Assembly: GCA_937872515.1 (NCBI GenBank)
Contig: CALMSX010000046.1
Location: forward strand, 55,210 to 119,209
Direction: 5' to 3'
Source of the DNA: an uncultured Bacteroidota bacterium
Lineage (GTDB): Bacteria > Bacteroidota > Bacteroidia > Chitinophagales > Saprospiraceae
DNA length: 64,000 nt
Each line of letters opens with the position of its first letter. The stretch's first letter is position 1. The translations under genes and the position numbers were made by a program. The notes below the pieces were generated by a model, which saw only the letters and a list, made by a program, of their open reading frames with translations, did no database searches and was not told the origin of the DNA. Of the stretch, positions 43,196 to 52,714 are shown one piece after another.

Positions 43196-44968
43196 TTATC
43201 TGGAAAAATATTTATACGCCTGCGATTGTTTTTCATTGCTGATATGGATGATGTACAATTGGTTAATCAAATGGGTTGAAGTCCAACCCAACGTCTCATT
43301 GCGACTCATTTGATGTCTTTCTAAAACCCTGCCATTGATATCGCTAATGATTATCTTGACATTGGTATCATGCGTAGTCAGCTTAAATCCTCCTTCATTG
43401 TGTTCAAATGACCAAGGTAGATTTTTTTCAAAATTTGGGTTAGTTGATGCCGTTGTGGAAGCACGCCTCCATCCCCTTCTTTTAAAATTATTTGCTGCTT
43501 TATTGAGATCGATCAAAGGCTGGATATCAGGACAAGGATGGCTTACATTGGGAGCCGTTTGTATGGCGGTCATCACCTCATCAATGGCTCCCGGTAAAAG
43601 TGGACCACTTCCGGTAGACATCAACATCCTTAAGTCAGAGGGGGGCATATTGGCTGTGCACATACTCCATCCTAAAACATCTGCCGGGTTGGCATCAAAA
43701 ACATAATTAGTAGTGTCTGTCGATCCTGGGTTGTAACCATTCCCTCCAATGGTCACCGGTACATTGGCAGCCCATTTGCCTATCATTTTGTAATAAAAAC
43801 TGGAATCCTGTCCATCAGGATCACAAGTTACAGGCTCAACAGAACCCACACTGCAATTATTCAAATAAAGGGACGAGGTAAGACCACTGCGAACCCATAC
43901 GCCTGAATCTACAGCAAAATCAATGTAGTCCAGTCCATCCAGATAGGAAATACCGGTAATAGGTATTTCACTTCCAAATGTAGAAACCCCATTGCAAAAA
44001 TCAGCGGGCATTCCATCCACAGCATCGGTATTGTAAAAATAAATCATATTGTGAGTGGAGGATGTGCCGACAAAATCGTCCAAATAACAACCCATATCGG
44101 GGTCAAACCAGAGTGAAAATCTACTGTCGTTAAGTGTTTCGGCACCTTTGTAAACGAGTTTGTGCTGGTAAAATGTAGTTGTTTCAAGGCTGTCCTGACT
44201 ATGATAATCAAAAGCAACCTGATAGATCTCTATACCCAGAGGAAGACCAAATGAGAGGGTATTATCACTGCCCCTGTCATTCAAAATATTTAAACTAAGT
44301 CTGTCAGGAAAAGTAGCTACTACATCCTCAAATGTATTGATTTGTGCCCCATAAGGATCTAGCATCGGGAGGTCGCCTGAACATGGATCATATCGGCCAT
44401 CTCCATCGTTATCGAAAAATGAAGCAACAGTATGATCAGGAAGGTTAAACCCATGAACGGACTCAAAATGGGGATTACTCCTACCTGGCCATCCTAGAAT
44501 ACTTTTGGGTAATTTGTCGCAGTTATCTTTATTAATACTGCCGTTGCTATTGTACATAAGTGCTACAGCAGTCAGAAAATCTTCTCTGTCGACTACAAAA
44601 AATTGGTCCCAATTTTTACAATGGCTTGCTGTAATCGCTGCACCATTTTCAGGTATGGGGCCTGGAGACCAGTCAGATTTGTTGTTATTTGTGACATAGG
44701 TTGTACCTGAAAATCTCGGCTTGCCATCATTGTCAATGGCAGCTATCCAGATTCCTCCGGTATAGATCAATGATATAGGTTCATCATTTATAAGGTAGTT
44801 ATAGCCGGATTCACCGCTACTATTGTTGAGGAAGGCACCAGAGGTGGATAGGTGTTGAACAATCTTTCCGGAAGGATAATAATACTGAGCATTGCCGGGC
44901 AGACAATCTTGTTGAGCGAAAGTAAGCTGGCTTATCAATGTGGTAAAAAAGATAAGATATTTTTTCAT
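43196..44968 (-). CDS. Secreted protein with C-terminal T9SS sorting domain, function unknown
   Basis: A 590-residue exported protein. ATG 44968 gives a signal peptide (MKKYLIFFTTLISQLTFA, then QQDCLPGNAQ); a TATCTTTG box lies 17 bp upstream. The main body (FSGTTYVTNNNKSDWSPGPI, YDPCSGDLPMLDPYGAQINT, YQVAFDYHSQDSLETTTFYQ) has no named domain that I can see, but D/N-rich stretches suggest calcium-binding. The C-terminus (EHNEGGFKLTTHDTNVKIII, SDINGRVLERHQMS ... SQAYKYFSR) has the fold and length of a T9SS sorting domain, though weaker than average. Likely surface-attached; role unknown. Confidence 0.78.
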   Translation of the reverse strand: MKKYLIFFTTLISQLTFAQQDCLPGNAQYYYPSGKIVQHLSTSGAFLNNSSGESGYNYLINDEPISLIYTGGIWIAAIDNDGKPRFSGTTYVTNNNKSDWSPGPIPENGAAITASHCKNWDQFFVVDREDFLTAVALMYNSNGSINKDNCDKLPKSILGWPGRSNPHFESVHGFNLPDHTVASFFDNDGDGRYDPCSGDLPMLDPYGAQINTFEDVVATFPDRLSLNILNDRGSDNTLSFGLPLGIEIYQVAFDYHSQDSLETTTFYQHKLVYKGAETLNDSRFSLWFDPDMGCYLDDFVGTSSTHNMIYFYNTDAVDGMPADFCNGVSTFGSEIPITGISYLDGLDYIDFAVDSGVWVRSGLTSSLYLNNCSVGSVEPVTCDPDGQDSSFYYKMIGKWAANVPVTIGGNGYNPGSTDTTNYVFDANPADVLGWSMCTANMPPSDLRMLMSTGSGPLLPGAIDEVMTAIQTAPNVSHPCPDIQPLIDLNKAANNFKRRGWRRASTTASTNPNFEKNLPWSFEHNEGGFKLTTHDTNVKIIISDINGRVLERHQMSRNETLGWTSTHLINQLYIIHISNEKQSQAYKYFSR

Positions 44969-44984
44969 GGTCATAATTTTAATA

Positions 44985-44992
44985 CAAAGATA
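44985..44992 (-). promoter_or_regulatory. -7 promoter element of the T9SS protein gene
   Basis: TATCTTTG on the minus strand, 16 bp upstream of ATG 44968. Confidence 0.55.
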
Positions 44993-45112
44993 GAGTAATT
45001 GTTACCATCTGTATGTCGCCATGTAACAAGGGCAGAAATGCCAAAGACGCGACGCGGACAAGTGGTATCAAAGATTAATATTAGTAAGTTAACTATCTCT
45101 TTAACGACAGCA

Positions 45113-45120
45113 TATCTTTG
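45113..45120 (+). promoter_or_regulatory. Orphan TATCTTTG element, plus strand
   Basis: A perfect TATCTTTG faces into the 3' end of the minus-strand amidase gene and has no plus-strand gene downstream. A 26-codon frame (MFYSGINIFKKTILVLQN...) starts about 40 bp later and is probably chance. It may mark an antisense RNA or be coincidence. Confidence 0.25.
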
Positions 45121-45191
45121 ATTAAATATAAATATATCTTTATTGACTACATTACTTATGTTTTACAGCGGCATCAATATATTCAAAAAGA

Positions 45192-46802
45192 CTATTTTGG
45201 TTTTACAAAACCCTCATGTAGGGGTTGAATCAACTTAGCAAAATGGATAAGTCTTTTTTCTGAAAACAAAGGACCAACAATCTGGACAGCAATGGGCAGG
45301 CCATCCTTGTTTAAGCCCAGCGGAATGGTAAGTGCTGGATGTCCGGTGGCATTAAAACACATGGTATAATGGAAATGATCCCAATATTCCAGTTTTACTC
45401 CATCCACCTCCATTGGAAGGTGTTCAACGTTTTTATGAAATGCGGGCCCCGTACTGACCGGTAGAATCAGGAAATCATGTTTTTTGAAAAACTGCTCCAG
45501 GGCTGCAGTTAAAGTATCTCTTCTTTGGAGAATTTTTTCGTATTCTTTTTCGTCAACATCGCCAATGCGTTGAACACCTTCGCTCATATCAATTTTGAGA
45601 GGAGTTCCGCTTGAAAATTCTTGTTTGATGAGTTGGCGAATGATCCAGGGCTGTTTGGCAAAGACCATATAAGCCATAAGTAGCATATGCATTTGTCGCA
45701 TTTCTACAAAATTTTTGGGTTGGACATTATCTGCTTCCACCCCTTTGCTTTTAAGAGCTGTTACCAAATTATTTAGTTTCTCTTTCACTGATGATGAAAC
45801 AGGGATCTTGTCATTTCCAAATTTCCACTCATCCAGGTAGGCCACTTTGTACTGGTCGAGTGTTTTGTTTTCATCGACCTCCAACCATTGGTTATTTTGA
45901 TGCCAAGGCTTGATCAAGGCCTTCCATCCCAGCTCAATGTCATCAATCGTTCTGGCCAAAGGGCCTGCTACGGCCATCCTGAAATAATGATGATTCCCTG
46001 TTGTGTCAGGTGATGATCCAAATTTTCTTCCCATGCTACCTTCTGTGGTTTTTAAACCATAAATGCCACAAAAAGCAGCCGGAAGTCTTATGCTGCCTCC
46101 CATGTCACCTCCCAGACTCAGCGGACAAAATCCGGACGCTACTGCAGCAGCCCCTCCGCCGGTACTTCCACCCGGTACTCTGTCTTTATTGTATGGATTA
46201 CTGGCCTCAGGATACAAATCACCATTGGTCTGCATGTCGATCAGCAGTCGAGGTACATTGGTAGTGCCAATAATAATAGCACCTTCATTGATCCATGCAT
46301 CCACAACCGGTGCATTTCTGGGTGCTATAAAGCCTTGAAACTGCTCAGAATTCCACGTATTAGGTTTTCCCTTTACCCAAAATTCTTCTTTAATGCATAC
46401 GGGCACACCATGCAAACTACCAAGGTCTGCTCCAGATTTCACTTTTCGGTCAGCTTCTTCTGCAGCTGCCAGGGCTTCTTTTTCGAATAACCAGACAAAT
46501 GCATTGGTTTTATAATTGTTGTTTTTGATGTAATTGATCAATTCCCGGGTTATTTCTAATGAGCTTGCTTTTTGATCTCTGATCAGGCTGGCCAACTCTG
46601 TAGCCGATTTAAAAATATATTTGCCCTCGCATGGAAATTCAACTTTTGGTTTTTGAAACAATTCTGTCTGTAGTTGAGGAGGATTTCCCAAGGGTTTTGG
46701 CATCAGACTCCAAATGTATATTCCAAGCAGTATGGCCATAATAATCAAGGAGCCAGTTGCTATGCCCAGCCACTTTAATACCTTTTTGAAACTTGTTTTC
46801 AT
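45192..46802 (-). CDS. Amidase (amidase signature family) with N-terminal membrane anchor
   Basis: A 536-residue amidase signature enzyme. After a short basic N-terminus comes one TM helix (LGIATGSLIIMAILLGIYIW), so the enzyme is anchored with its catalytic domain outside the cytoplasm. The Ser-cisSer-Lys triad is visible: Lys in GVPVCIKEEFWVKG, cis-Ser in PGGSTGGGAAAVASGFCPLS, and the nucleophile Ser in GGDMGGSIRLPAAFCGIYGL. The cis-Ser loop carries GGST rather than the usual GGSS, still compatible. Substrate unknown; the closest general fit is a fatty-acid-amide or peptide amidase. It lies 50 bp downstream of the hybrid sensor gene on the same strand. Confidence 0.92.
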   Translation of the reverse strand: MKTSFKKVLKWLGIATGSLIIMAILLGIYIWSLMPKPLGNPPQLQTELFQKPKVEFPCEGKYIFKSATELASLIRDQKASSLEITRELINYIKNNNYKTNAFVWLFEKEALAAAEEADRKVKSGADLGSLHGVPVCIKEEFWVKGKPNTWNSEQFQGFIAPRNAPVVDAWINEGAIIIGTTNVPRLLIDMQTNGDLYPEASNPYNKDRVPGGSTGGGAAAVASGFCPLSLGGDMGGSIRLPAAFCGIYGLKTTEGSMGRKFGSSPDTTGNHHYFRMAVAGPLARTIDDIELGWKALIKPWHQNNQWLEVDENKTLDQYKVAYLDEWKFGNDKIPVSSSVKEKLNNLVTALKSKGVEADNVQPKNFVEMRQMHMLLMAYMVFAKQPWIIRQLIKQEFSSGTPLKIDMSEGVQRIGDVDEKEYEKILQRRDTLTAALEQFFKKHDFLILPVSTGPAFHKNVEHLPMEVDGVKLEYWDHFHYTMCFNATGHPALTIPLGLNKDGLPIAVQIVGPLFSEKRLIHFAKLIQPLHEGFVKPK

Positions 46803-46852
46803 TTATAAAATATTATTAGATTTTGAATTATTATTAGCAAAATTGGGTTTAA

Positions 46853-49720
46853 TCAAAGCACATCACCCGGGGTGATTCCGAATTGATCTTTAAAACATTT
46901 GATAAAATAGGCAGGAGAATTAAAGCCGCATCGATAGGCAATTTCAGAGACATTGCCCGCTTTTTGTTCTAGCAATTGTTTTGCATTTTCCAGCCTCATC
47001 GAACGAATAATTTCATTGGGTCCTTTGCCTGTTAAAGCAGAAAGTTTGCGATGGAGCTGGCTTCTGCTAAATCCCACTTTCTGACTCAATTCTACCACCG
47101 AAAAGCCTTCATCGTCCAAATTTTGTTGTATGGTATCTCTTACATTTTGGATAAACTTGGCATCCATGTTCTCTTCCTGCAAGGCATCAGGGGAGAAGGG
47201 GTTTAGCGGACTTAGGTATTTTTCCTGTAACCGAATTCGGGTCGTCAACCAGTTTTTAATTTTCAGAACCAACTCGGTAGCCAGGAAGGGCTTGGTTAAA
47301 AAATCATCTGCTCCAGCCTCAAGACCCGAAATTTTATCCGCCTCTTCTGTTTTTGAGGTCAGCATAATTACAGGTATATGAGATAATAGAGGATGTTTTT
47401 TGATAAGTTTACAAAGACTGAGGCCATCAAGTTCTGGCATCATGATATCTGTGATTATGATGTCGGGTACCTGCATCGTTGCCACTTCCAGTCCTTCTTT
47501 TCCATTAGTGGCTTCCAGTATCAGGTAATTGCCTTGCAATTGGTCTTTAATGTAAGTCCTCACATCCGCATTGTCTTCTACAACCAGAATTATTTTTTGG
47601 GGATTCAGTTTTTTCGACCCTTCGGATATAGAGGCGGTATCTGAAACAAGGGTTTCAAAAGTTGAAACATCGTTCTCAACAGTTTGATTGGTAAACTGAT
47701 GGTTGTCAAAAAAGGACCTATCTACCCTCATGGTGACTGTAAATACAGAGCCTTTTCCTTCTTTGCTTTTTACCGTCACACCTCCACCATGAAGTTCACT
47801 GAGTTCTTTTACCAGTGCCAAACCCAGTCCACTTCCGGGTTGAAGTTCGGAGTGAGTGGTTTTTGAAAACCGTTCAAATAGGCTCGGTATTTGTTCTTCT
47901 GAAATACCTATGCCGGTATCCATGACGTCTATCCGGATGGTTTGACCTGTCATGGGGCGGATGGTCACAAAAATACTCCCTCCATCGTTGCTAAACTTGA
48001 TGGCATTGGATAGAAGGTTGGCCATGATTTTTTCTACCGCATCTCTGTCAAAACAACATTTTCCTTCTGCATCGGGACAGTCGATATCAATTTGTATGTT
48101 TCTACGGTCTGCCAGGTTTTCAAAAGAATTGACGATGGCTTTGATCAGATTGTGAATGTTTCCGAAAGATCCGGTTAGTTTCATTCTTCCACTTTCCAGC
48201 TTACTCAGTAAAAGGAGTTGATTGACCAATTCCAGCAATCTTTTGCCGTTTTTGTGCATGATCCGGTAATATTTCTGCTGATCCCCTTTAAAACTTCCAT
48301 TGATCATTTGTTCAAGGGGACCAATGATGAGCGAAAGGGGAGTGCGGATTTCATGGCTGATGTTGGCAAAGAAGGTGCTCTTAATTTTGTCCACCTCTCT
48401 CAATCTATTGGCTTCACGGTGCTCCAGTTCTGCTTCCAGCCTTGATTTTTCTGCTTCTAACCGGGCCTGGTTTTTTTGCATCTGCTGTTGTTTCCTTTGG
48501 TAAAAAAACAAGCCGGTAAGAAGGAGGAGGGCAATGATTGAGCCCAAAATCCACTTGCTCTTTTTTTCCTGCTCTTCAGCCAGTAATTTTTCTTTTTCAG
48601 CGGTTTCATATTTAACCTGGTAGTTGGTTATGTTGCTGACCATTTGTTGGGATAAAGAAGAATCTGATACCACCTGAAACTGCCGACGAAAGGCCCTGGC
48701 AGCAGAAAAATCGTTTTGAAGAGTAGATAAGATCTCTAATCCTCGGTAGACATCTTTTAATAGTTTATAATTGGTACTTTTTCGAGCTTCATTTTCCGCA
48801 TTTTTGAAATACTCAGATGCAAGCCCATAGCGACCTTCTTCCATTTCTACATATCCCAGAATATTATAGGCATCTCCCAGTACAGCATCGTTACCGGCTT
48901 CCTTCAGAAGACTTATGATTTCTCTGCATACTTGCCGACAATCTTCAAGTTGTTCCATCTGCAAGAGAGCAGCTCCCGCAAAAACCAGGGATTGTGCCTG
49001 TCCAATTGGGTAATTCATTTTTTTAAAAGCATCGGCTCCCTTTTTTGCATTTACATTTGCTTCCTTCCAGTTGCCTTGTTTCATATTTACCTCTGCCATG
49101 CCTGCATATGCTCTACCCAATTCATAAACCCTTCCGATTTTCTGGCTGAGGTCTACAGATTTATGGTGGTATTGTAGCGCAAGAGTTGCCCTGTTTAATT
49201 CCAAATTACACAGCGCCAGCATGTTGTAGGCATTTAACAGGCCCACAGTATCTTTTATTTCACTTGCAATCACCAGACATTGATCTGAGTATTCAATGGC
49301 CTTGTCCCACATAGATTTCATGCCATAGGTATTGGCCAATGATTCATAAGCTTCCAGAATAGTTGTTTTTGATTTAGAAAGAAGGGCATGGTGCAATGCT
49401 TTTTCAGCTAAAACCTGATTGTTTTTGCTTTCTCCATGGATGTTGAGGGTTGAAAAAAGCACATTTAAGCATCGGGCGATCCACTTATCGTCATTTTTAT
49501 TTTCAGCAATCGTCAAAGCAGCTTGGGCTGCTTCAATCGACTTGTTTTTGTTGGCCCCAACATAATAGCGACAGATATCATGGTAGGCAAGCATTTGTTG
49601 GGTATCTACCATATTTGGAATCAGTTGCAAAAGACTATCGGGGTTAAGCTTTTTTTGTGCCTGGATGGGTAGGAAGCCCATGGTCAATACCAGGTAGAAG
49701 GTTAATCTGCTCAATTTCAT
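46853..49720 (-). CDS. Hybrid histidine kinase with TPR sensor, receiver and AraC output
   Basis: A 955-residue one-protein two-component system. ATG 49720 gives a signal peptide (MKLSRLTFYLVLTMGFLPIQ, then AQKKL). TPR repeats (KAIEYSDQCLVIASEIKDTV, VGLLNAYNMLALCNLELNRA, ALQYHHKSVDLSQKIGRVYE) fill the periplasmic part to about residue 385; a TM helix follows at about 388-405, then a coiled coil, HisKA with FFANISHEIRTPLSLIIGPL (His about 455), HATPase (NLLSNAIKFSNDGGSIFVTI, DTGIGISEEQIPSLFERF, GSGLGLALVKELSELHGG), a receiver with phospho-Asp in VPDIIITDIMMPELDGLSLC (about 757), and an AraC HTH (VVELSQKVGFSRSQLHRKLS, VSEIAYRCGFNSPAYFIKCF). The usual beta-propeller sensor of HTCS proteins is replaced by TPR. 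Divergent from a cytochrome gene with a paired repeat between. Confidence 0.93.
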   Translation of the reverse strand: MKLSRLTFYLVLTMGFLPIQAQKKLNPDSLLQLIPNMVDTQQMLAYHDICRYYVGANKNKSIEAAQAALTIAENKNDDKWIARCLNVLFSTLNIHGESKNNQVLAEKALHHALLSKSKTTILEAYESLANTYGMKSMWDKAIEYSDQCLVIASEIKDTVGLLNAYNMLALCNLELNRATLALQYHHKSVDLSQKIGRVYELGRAYAGMAEVNMKQGNWKEANVNAKKGADAFKKMNYPIGQAQSLVFAGAALLQMEQLEDCRQVCREIISLLKEAGNDAVLGDAYNILGYVEMEEGRYGLASEYFKNAENEARKSTNYKLLKDVYRGLEILSTLQNDFSAARAFRRQFQVVSDSSLSQQMVSNITNYQVKYETAEKEKLLAEEQEKKSKWILGSIIALLLLTGLFFYQRKQQQMQKNQARLEAEKSRLEAELEHREANRLREVDKIKSTFFANISHEIRTPLSLIIGPLEQMINGSFKGDQQKYYRIMHKNGKRLLELVNQLLLLSKLESGRMKLTGSFGNIHNLIKAIVNSFENLADRRNIQIDIDCPDAEGKCCFDRDAVEKIMANLLSNAIKFSNDGGSIFVTIRPMTGQTIRIDVMDTGIGISEEQIPSLFERFSKTTHSELQPGSGLGLALVKELSELHGGGVTVKSKEGKGSVFTVTMRVDRSFFDNHQFTNQTVENDVSTFETLVSDTASISEGSKKLNPQKIILVVEDNADVRTYIKDQLQGNYLILEATNGKEGLEVATMQVPDIIITDIMMPELDGLSLCKLIKKHPLLSHIPVIMLTSKTEEADKISGLEAGADDFLTKPFLATELVLKIKNWLTTRIRLQEKYLSPLNPFSPDALQEENMDAKFIQNVRDTIQQNLDDEGFSVVELSQKVGFSRSQLHRKLSALTGKGPNEIIRSMRLENAKQLLEQKAGNVSEIAYRCGFNSPAYFIKCFKDQFGITPGDVL

Positions 49721-49926
49721 GGCTTTGTACGCTATATGATGGATAAATTTAGGCATTCTTCAGGTTTTTCCTTCCTGAAATCCAGGTTAATCTTTGTCAT
49801 TAGTAATATTGTTTCGAAAAAAGTGTTAAGCAAAGAATAAATGAAAGTCAGAACTGACGATATCTTTCTTTAGATTCTTTATTAAAGTTTCACAAAACTA
49901 TAGATATCAGTAGATTGGAGTTTTCG

Positions 49927-49958
49927 ATCTTGTCGCAATTTTGATAAAACTTGTAGCA
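49927..49958. promoter_or_regulatory. Left pair of operator-like repeats, 21 bp apart
   Basis: TTGTCGCA at 49930-49937 and TTGTAGCA at 49951-49958, same orientation, 21 bp start to start (two helical turns), each followed by A/T-rich TTTTG. ATCTTGTCGCA at 49927-49937 is the exact inverse complement of TGCGACAAGAT in the right pair. Confidence 0.5.
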
Positions 49959-50008
49959 AATTTTGGTTTGGAAAAGCTAAACAATTGATATACAGTATAA
50001 AATATTGG

Positions 50009-50037
50009 TGCGACAAGATTGCTATGGTATGCGACAA
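50009..50037. promoter_or_regulatory. Right pair of operator-like repeats, 21 bp apart
   Basis: TGCGACAA at 50009-50016 and again at 50030-50037, 21 bp start to start, inverted relative to the left pair. The two pairs face each other across a 50-bp A/T-rich centre, just upstream of the cytochrome gene (ATG 50113). Confidence 0.5.
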
Positions 50038-50112
50038 ATAAGATATGGCAAGATGGCCATATGGACCAATTTTGTGGCGAAAACAACTTTCATAATCTTA
50101 AACATTACTACC

Positions 50113-51009
50113 ATGAAAAAAATATTTAGGATCCTTGGATTGGCTTTACTTTCCATTTTTCTAATAGTAGCGATTGCAGCTACCTATTTTACCTATCGCT
50201 TTAATTCCCAGGCTAAGGTCAGGGTTGATTTGACTCCGGCGAATGTAGAAATACCTGTTGATTCAATTTCTGTAGAAAGGGGTCGGGTTTTGTCGGTGGG
50301 TTGCAGATCCTGTCATGGGAATAACCTGGAGGGCAAATACTTTTTTGATGATCCTACCATTGGAAAATTGGCGTCATCAAACCTCACGAGGGCCAAAGGC
50401 AGTCCTACTGAACACTACACTGATGTGGATTGGGTCAGGGCTATTCGGCACGGCTTAGGCAAAGATGGCAGAATGTTGTTTGTAATGCCCAGCGAATCCA
50501 TGTGCCATTTGAGTGACAAAGATTTGGGCTGTCTCATTGCATTTATAAAAACCTTACCTCCAATTGAAAATCATTTCGATGAACCTACTCTTACTGCATT
50601 TTCAAAAATTTTAGCGGGAGCCGGACAATTTGGAGAGCTGTATCCATATAAAATAATTGACCATGAGAAAGCTCAAAATATTCCCCATCCTGCAGAAGTC
50701 AACAGCCTTGAACATGGCTACTACATGGTACAATCCCATGGTTGTGTTTCATGTCACAAACCAGATTTTGGGGGTGGTAAGTCGCCCGATCCTGTTTCAC
50801 CCCCTGCAGCCAATATCTCTTCCTCAGGAAATCCGGGTAAATGGACCAAGGGGCAATTTATAGAGACGCTTCGCAATGGTAAGACTCCTGAAGGCAAGGT
50901 TTTGGATCCTCAGTTTATGCCATTTGACGGAATTGCTGTGTTTTCAGATGAGGAAATAGGATCTATCTACGATTATATAATGAGTTTGCCACCTGCAGAA
51001 AAAAAGTAA
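50113..51009 (+). CDS. Membrane-anchored di-heme cytochrome c
   Basis: A 298-residue exported cytochrome. ATG 50113 (MKKIFRILGLALLSIFLIVA) gives an uncleaved N-terminal TM anchor. Two covalent heme sites are visible, VGCRSCHGNNLEGKYFF (CRSCH, about residues 65-69) and SHGCVSCHKPDFGGG (CVSCH, about 212-216), each in a cytochrome c fold with later Met candidates (MLFVMPSESM, FMPFDGIAVFS). A longer start at 50005 would run through the operator region and is not favoured. It probably carries electrons in the periplasm, possibly to or from an oxidase or dehydrogenase not in this window. It is a single gene, divergent from the hybrid kinase, whose regulator could act on it. Confidence 0.88.
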   Translation: MKKIFRILGLALLSIFLIVAIAATYFTYRFNSQAKVRVDLTPANVEIPVDSISVERGRVLSVGCRSCHGNNLEGKYFFDDPTIGKLASSNLTRAKGSPTEHYTDVDWVRAIRHGLGKDGRMLFVMPSESMCHLSDKDLGCLIAFIKTLPPIENHFDEPTLTAFSKILAGAGQFGELYPYKIIDHEKAQNIPHPAEVNSLEHGYYMVQSHGCVSCHKPDFGGGKSPDPVSPPAANISSSGNPGKWTKGQFIETLRNGKTPEGKVLDPQFMPFDGIAVFSDEEIGSIYDYIMSLPPAEKK

Positions 51010-51282
51010 GGAAGAAGGATGTAATGGTAAGTTGCTATTTTGGGCAACTTGCCATTGCTTAAATATGGGTCAAAAACAAATCGTAATAGAGATCGGTTTG
51101 GAAATTAAATCAGTCATTTGAGAATTTTACACTTTTAAACAGTGATTTTGTAGTAGAGGCTAGAATTGGAACTTGGCTGATTGATTTTCATATAGACCAG
51201 CATGACATGTTGCTTTAAAAGGCTTCTATATCGCCTGTCGACTGACCATATCCGTGCTCAAAAAATCATTTAGTATACTTGG

Positions 51283-52431
51283 TTATATTTTCTGCTTTAT
51301 TTGAGGGAGTGTAAGTCTTAAAAAAAGATATCCAACGATTCCTGCTGCCAGGGATGAAATGATAATGGCAATTTTTGAACTGTCGATAATGGTGTCCTGA
51401 TCAAAAGCAAGCAAGGTAATAAAGATAGACATCGTAAATCCAATCCCTCCAAGTAAGCCCGCACCCAAAATATTTGTCCATTTCAAATCTGAGGGTAGGA
51501 TAGAGAGCCCTAATAAGGAGCCTATCATTGAAAATAGCCAGATGCCCAGTGGTTTTCCACAAACCAGGCCTATTATGATGCCCACACTACTGGGTTGTAT
51601 TAAACCGTGCTGCCAATTGGCATTGATGGAAATACAAGTATTTGCAATTGCAAACAAGGGTAGGATAAAAAACGCCACAGGTTTATGCAAATAGTGTTGC
51701 ATTTTATATGAAGCAGTATTTTTTGACCCATCTCTGTAAGGAACGGCAAATGCCAAAAGTACTCCTGTAATAGTAGCATGCACCCCAGAGTTTAGCATGA
51801 AGTACCACATAACAGCTCCACCAATTATATAGAAAATTAAGTTGTTGATCTTTAATCGGTTTAAAATAATTAGAATGCCAAAAATGCCCAATGAAATTAT
51901 AAGGCTGGTATAATTTATAGTTGCCGTATAAAATAAGGCAATAATAATGATGGCCCCAAGGTCATCGATTACTGCTAAAGCCGTCAGGAATACCTTTAAA
52001 GAAGCAGGTACACGGGAGCCTAAAAGTGCCAATATACCAATAGCAAAGGCAATATCAGTGGCCATAGGAATGCCTGCACCCGATTGAGTTTGGGTGCCGA
52101 TATTAATCAATATATATAGCCCTGCCGGTACCATCATACCTCCAAGGGCACCAAATATGGGTAATGAAGCATTTTTTAAATGAGACAATTCTCCATCGTA
52201 AATTTCTCGCTCCAATTCCAGTCCTATTAGTAGAAAAAACAGGGTCATTAATCCGTCATTGATCCAATGTACGATTGAATGCCCGGCTAATTCGATATGC
52301 CACAAATGGATGTATTCGTTCTGAATGGGAGAATTGGCAAGGACGAGTGAGAGAATGGTTACCAAAATGAGAATTAAACCACCGGCTTTTTCACTGTTAA
52401 AAAAATCAACATATAGTTTAGTCAAATTCAT
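51283..52431 (-). CDS. nhaA: Na+/H+ antiporter NhaA
   Basis: A 382-residue NhaA-family sodium/proton antiporter with about 12 TM helices. Diagnostic stretches are NDGLMTLFFLLIGLELEREI, SLKVFLTALAVIDDLGAIII (the two adjacent Asp residues of the ion site), and LGAGLLGGIGFTMSIFITLL, a strongly conserved family segment. Start ATG 52431 follows the family N-terminus (LTKLYVDFFNSEKAGGLILI). It pumps Na+ out in exchange for H+ for pH and salt homeostasis. It has no close operon partner; 273 bp follow to the cytochrome gene, without a clear terminator. Confidence 0.95.
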   Translation of the reverse strand: MNLTKLYVDFFNSEKAGGLILILVTILSLVLANSPIQNEYIHLWHIELAGHSIVHWINDGLMTLFFLLIGLELEREIYDGELSHLKNASLPIFGALGGMMVPAGLYILINIGTQTQSGAGIPMATDIAFAIGILALLGSRVPASLKVFLTALAVIDDLGAIIIIALFYTATINYTSLIISLGIFGILIILNRLKINNLIFYIIGGAVMWYFMLNSGVHATITGVLLAFAVPYRDGSKNTASYKMQHYLHKPVAFFILPLFAIANTCISINANWQHGLIQPSSVGIIIGLVCGKPLGIWLFSMIGSLLGLSILPSDLKWTNILGAGLLGGIGFTMSIFITLLAFDQDTIIDSSKIAIIISSLAAGIVGYLFLRLTLPQIKQKI

Positions 52432-52555
52432 ATTTTATTTTCTACATTATCATTAGTGAGAAACTAAATTTCAATTTTTAAAAAGGAGAAGACGCAGATT
52501 TGAATAACTAAATTCAATTATCATCTCCAAAACCAAAGTTAAATTTACCTTAGTA

Positions 52556-52714
52556 ATGGATACTATGGCCCATGAAGTAAATATTCATCTTCAATGTAGT
52601 CTATTTCCTGGACTAAGGGGCAAAATTGATCTAGTTTTTATTTTAAACAATCAAAGCAGGAATGTTTTGAAAAAGTTCAAAAAGGATACGATTCAAATGG
52701 AAGATAACGATTGA
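52556..52714 (+). CDS. Possible 52-residue protein, unrecognised
   Basis: ATG 52556 opens MDTMAHEVNIHLQCSLFPGL, RGKIDLVFILNNQSRNVLKK and FKKDTIQMEDND to a TGA at 52712-52714. A TAAATTTA element lies 8 bp upstream of the ATG (52540-52547), one base off TAnnTTTG. It has no TM helix and no motif; the amino-acid mix looks protein-like but the frame is short enough to be chance. Confidence 0.2.
   Translation: MDTMAHEVNIHLQCSLFPGLRGKIDLVFILNNQSRNVLKKFKKDTIQMEDND

Larger units (their letters stand above)
49721..50112. other. Divergent regulatory region between hybrid kinase and cytochrome c genes
   Basis: A 392-base region with no credible ORF. It carries four 8-bp TTGTCGCA-type sites in two pairs (see the site entries), a degenerate fifth copy TTGTGGCG near 50072 and a weak -7-like TAAATTTA at 49744-49751 for the kinase gene. 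No terminator. Confidence 0.55.
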
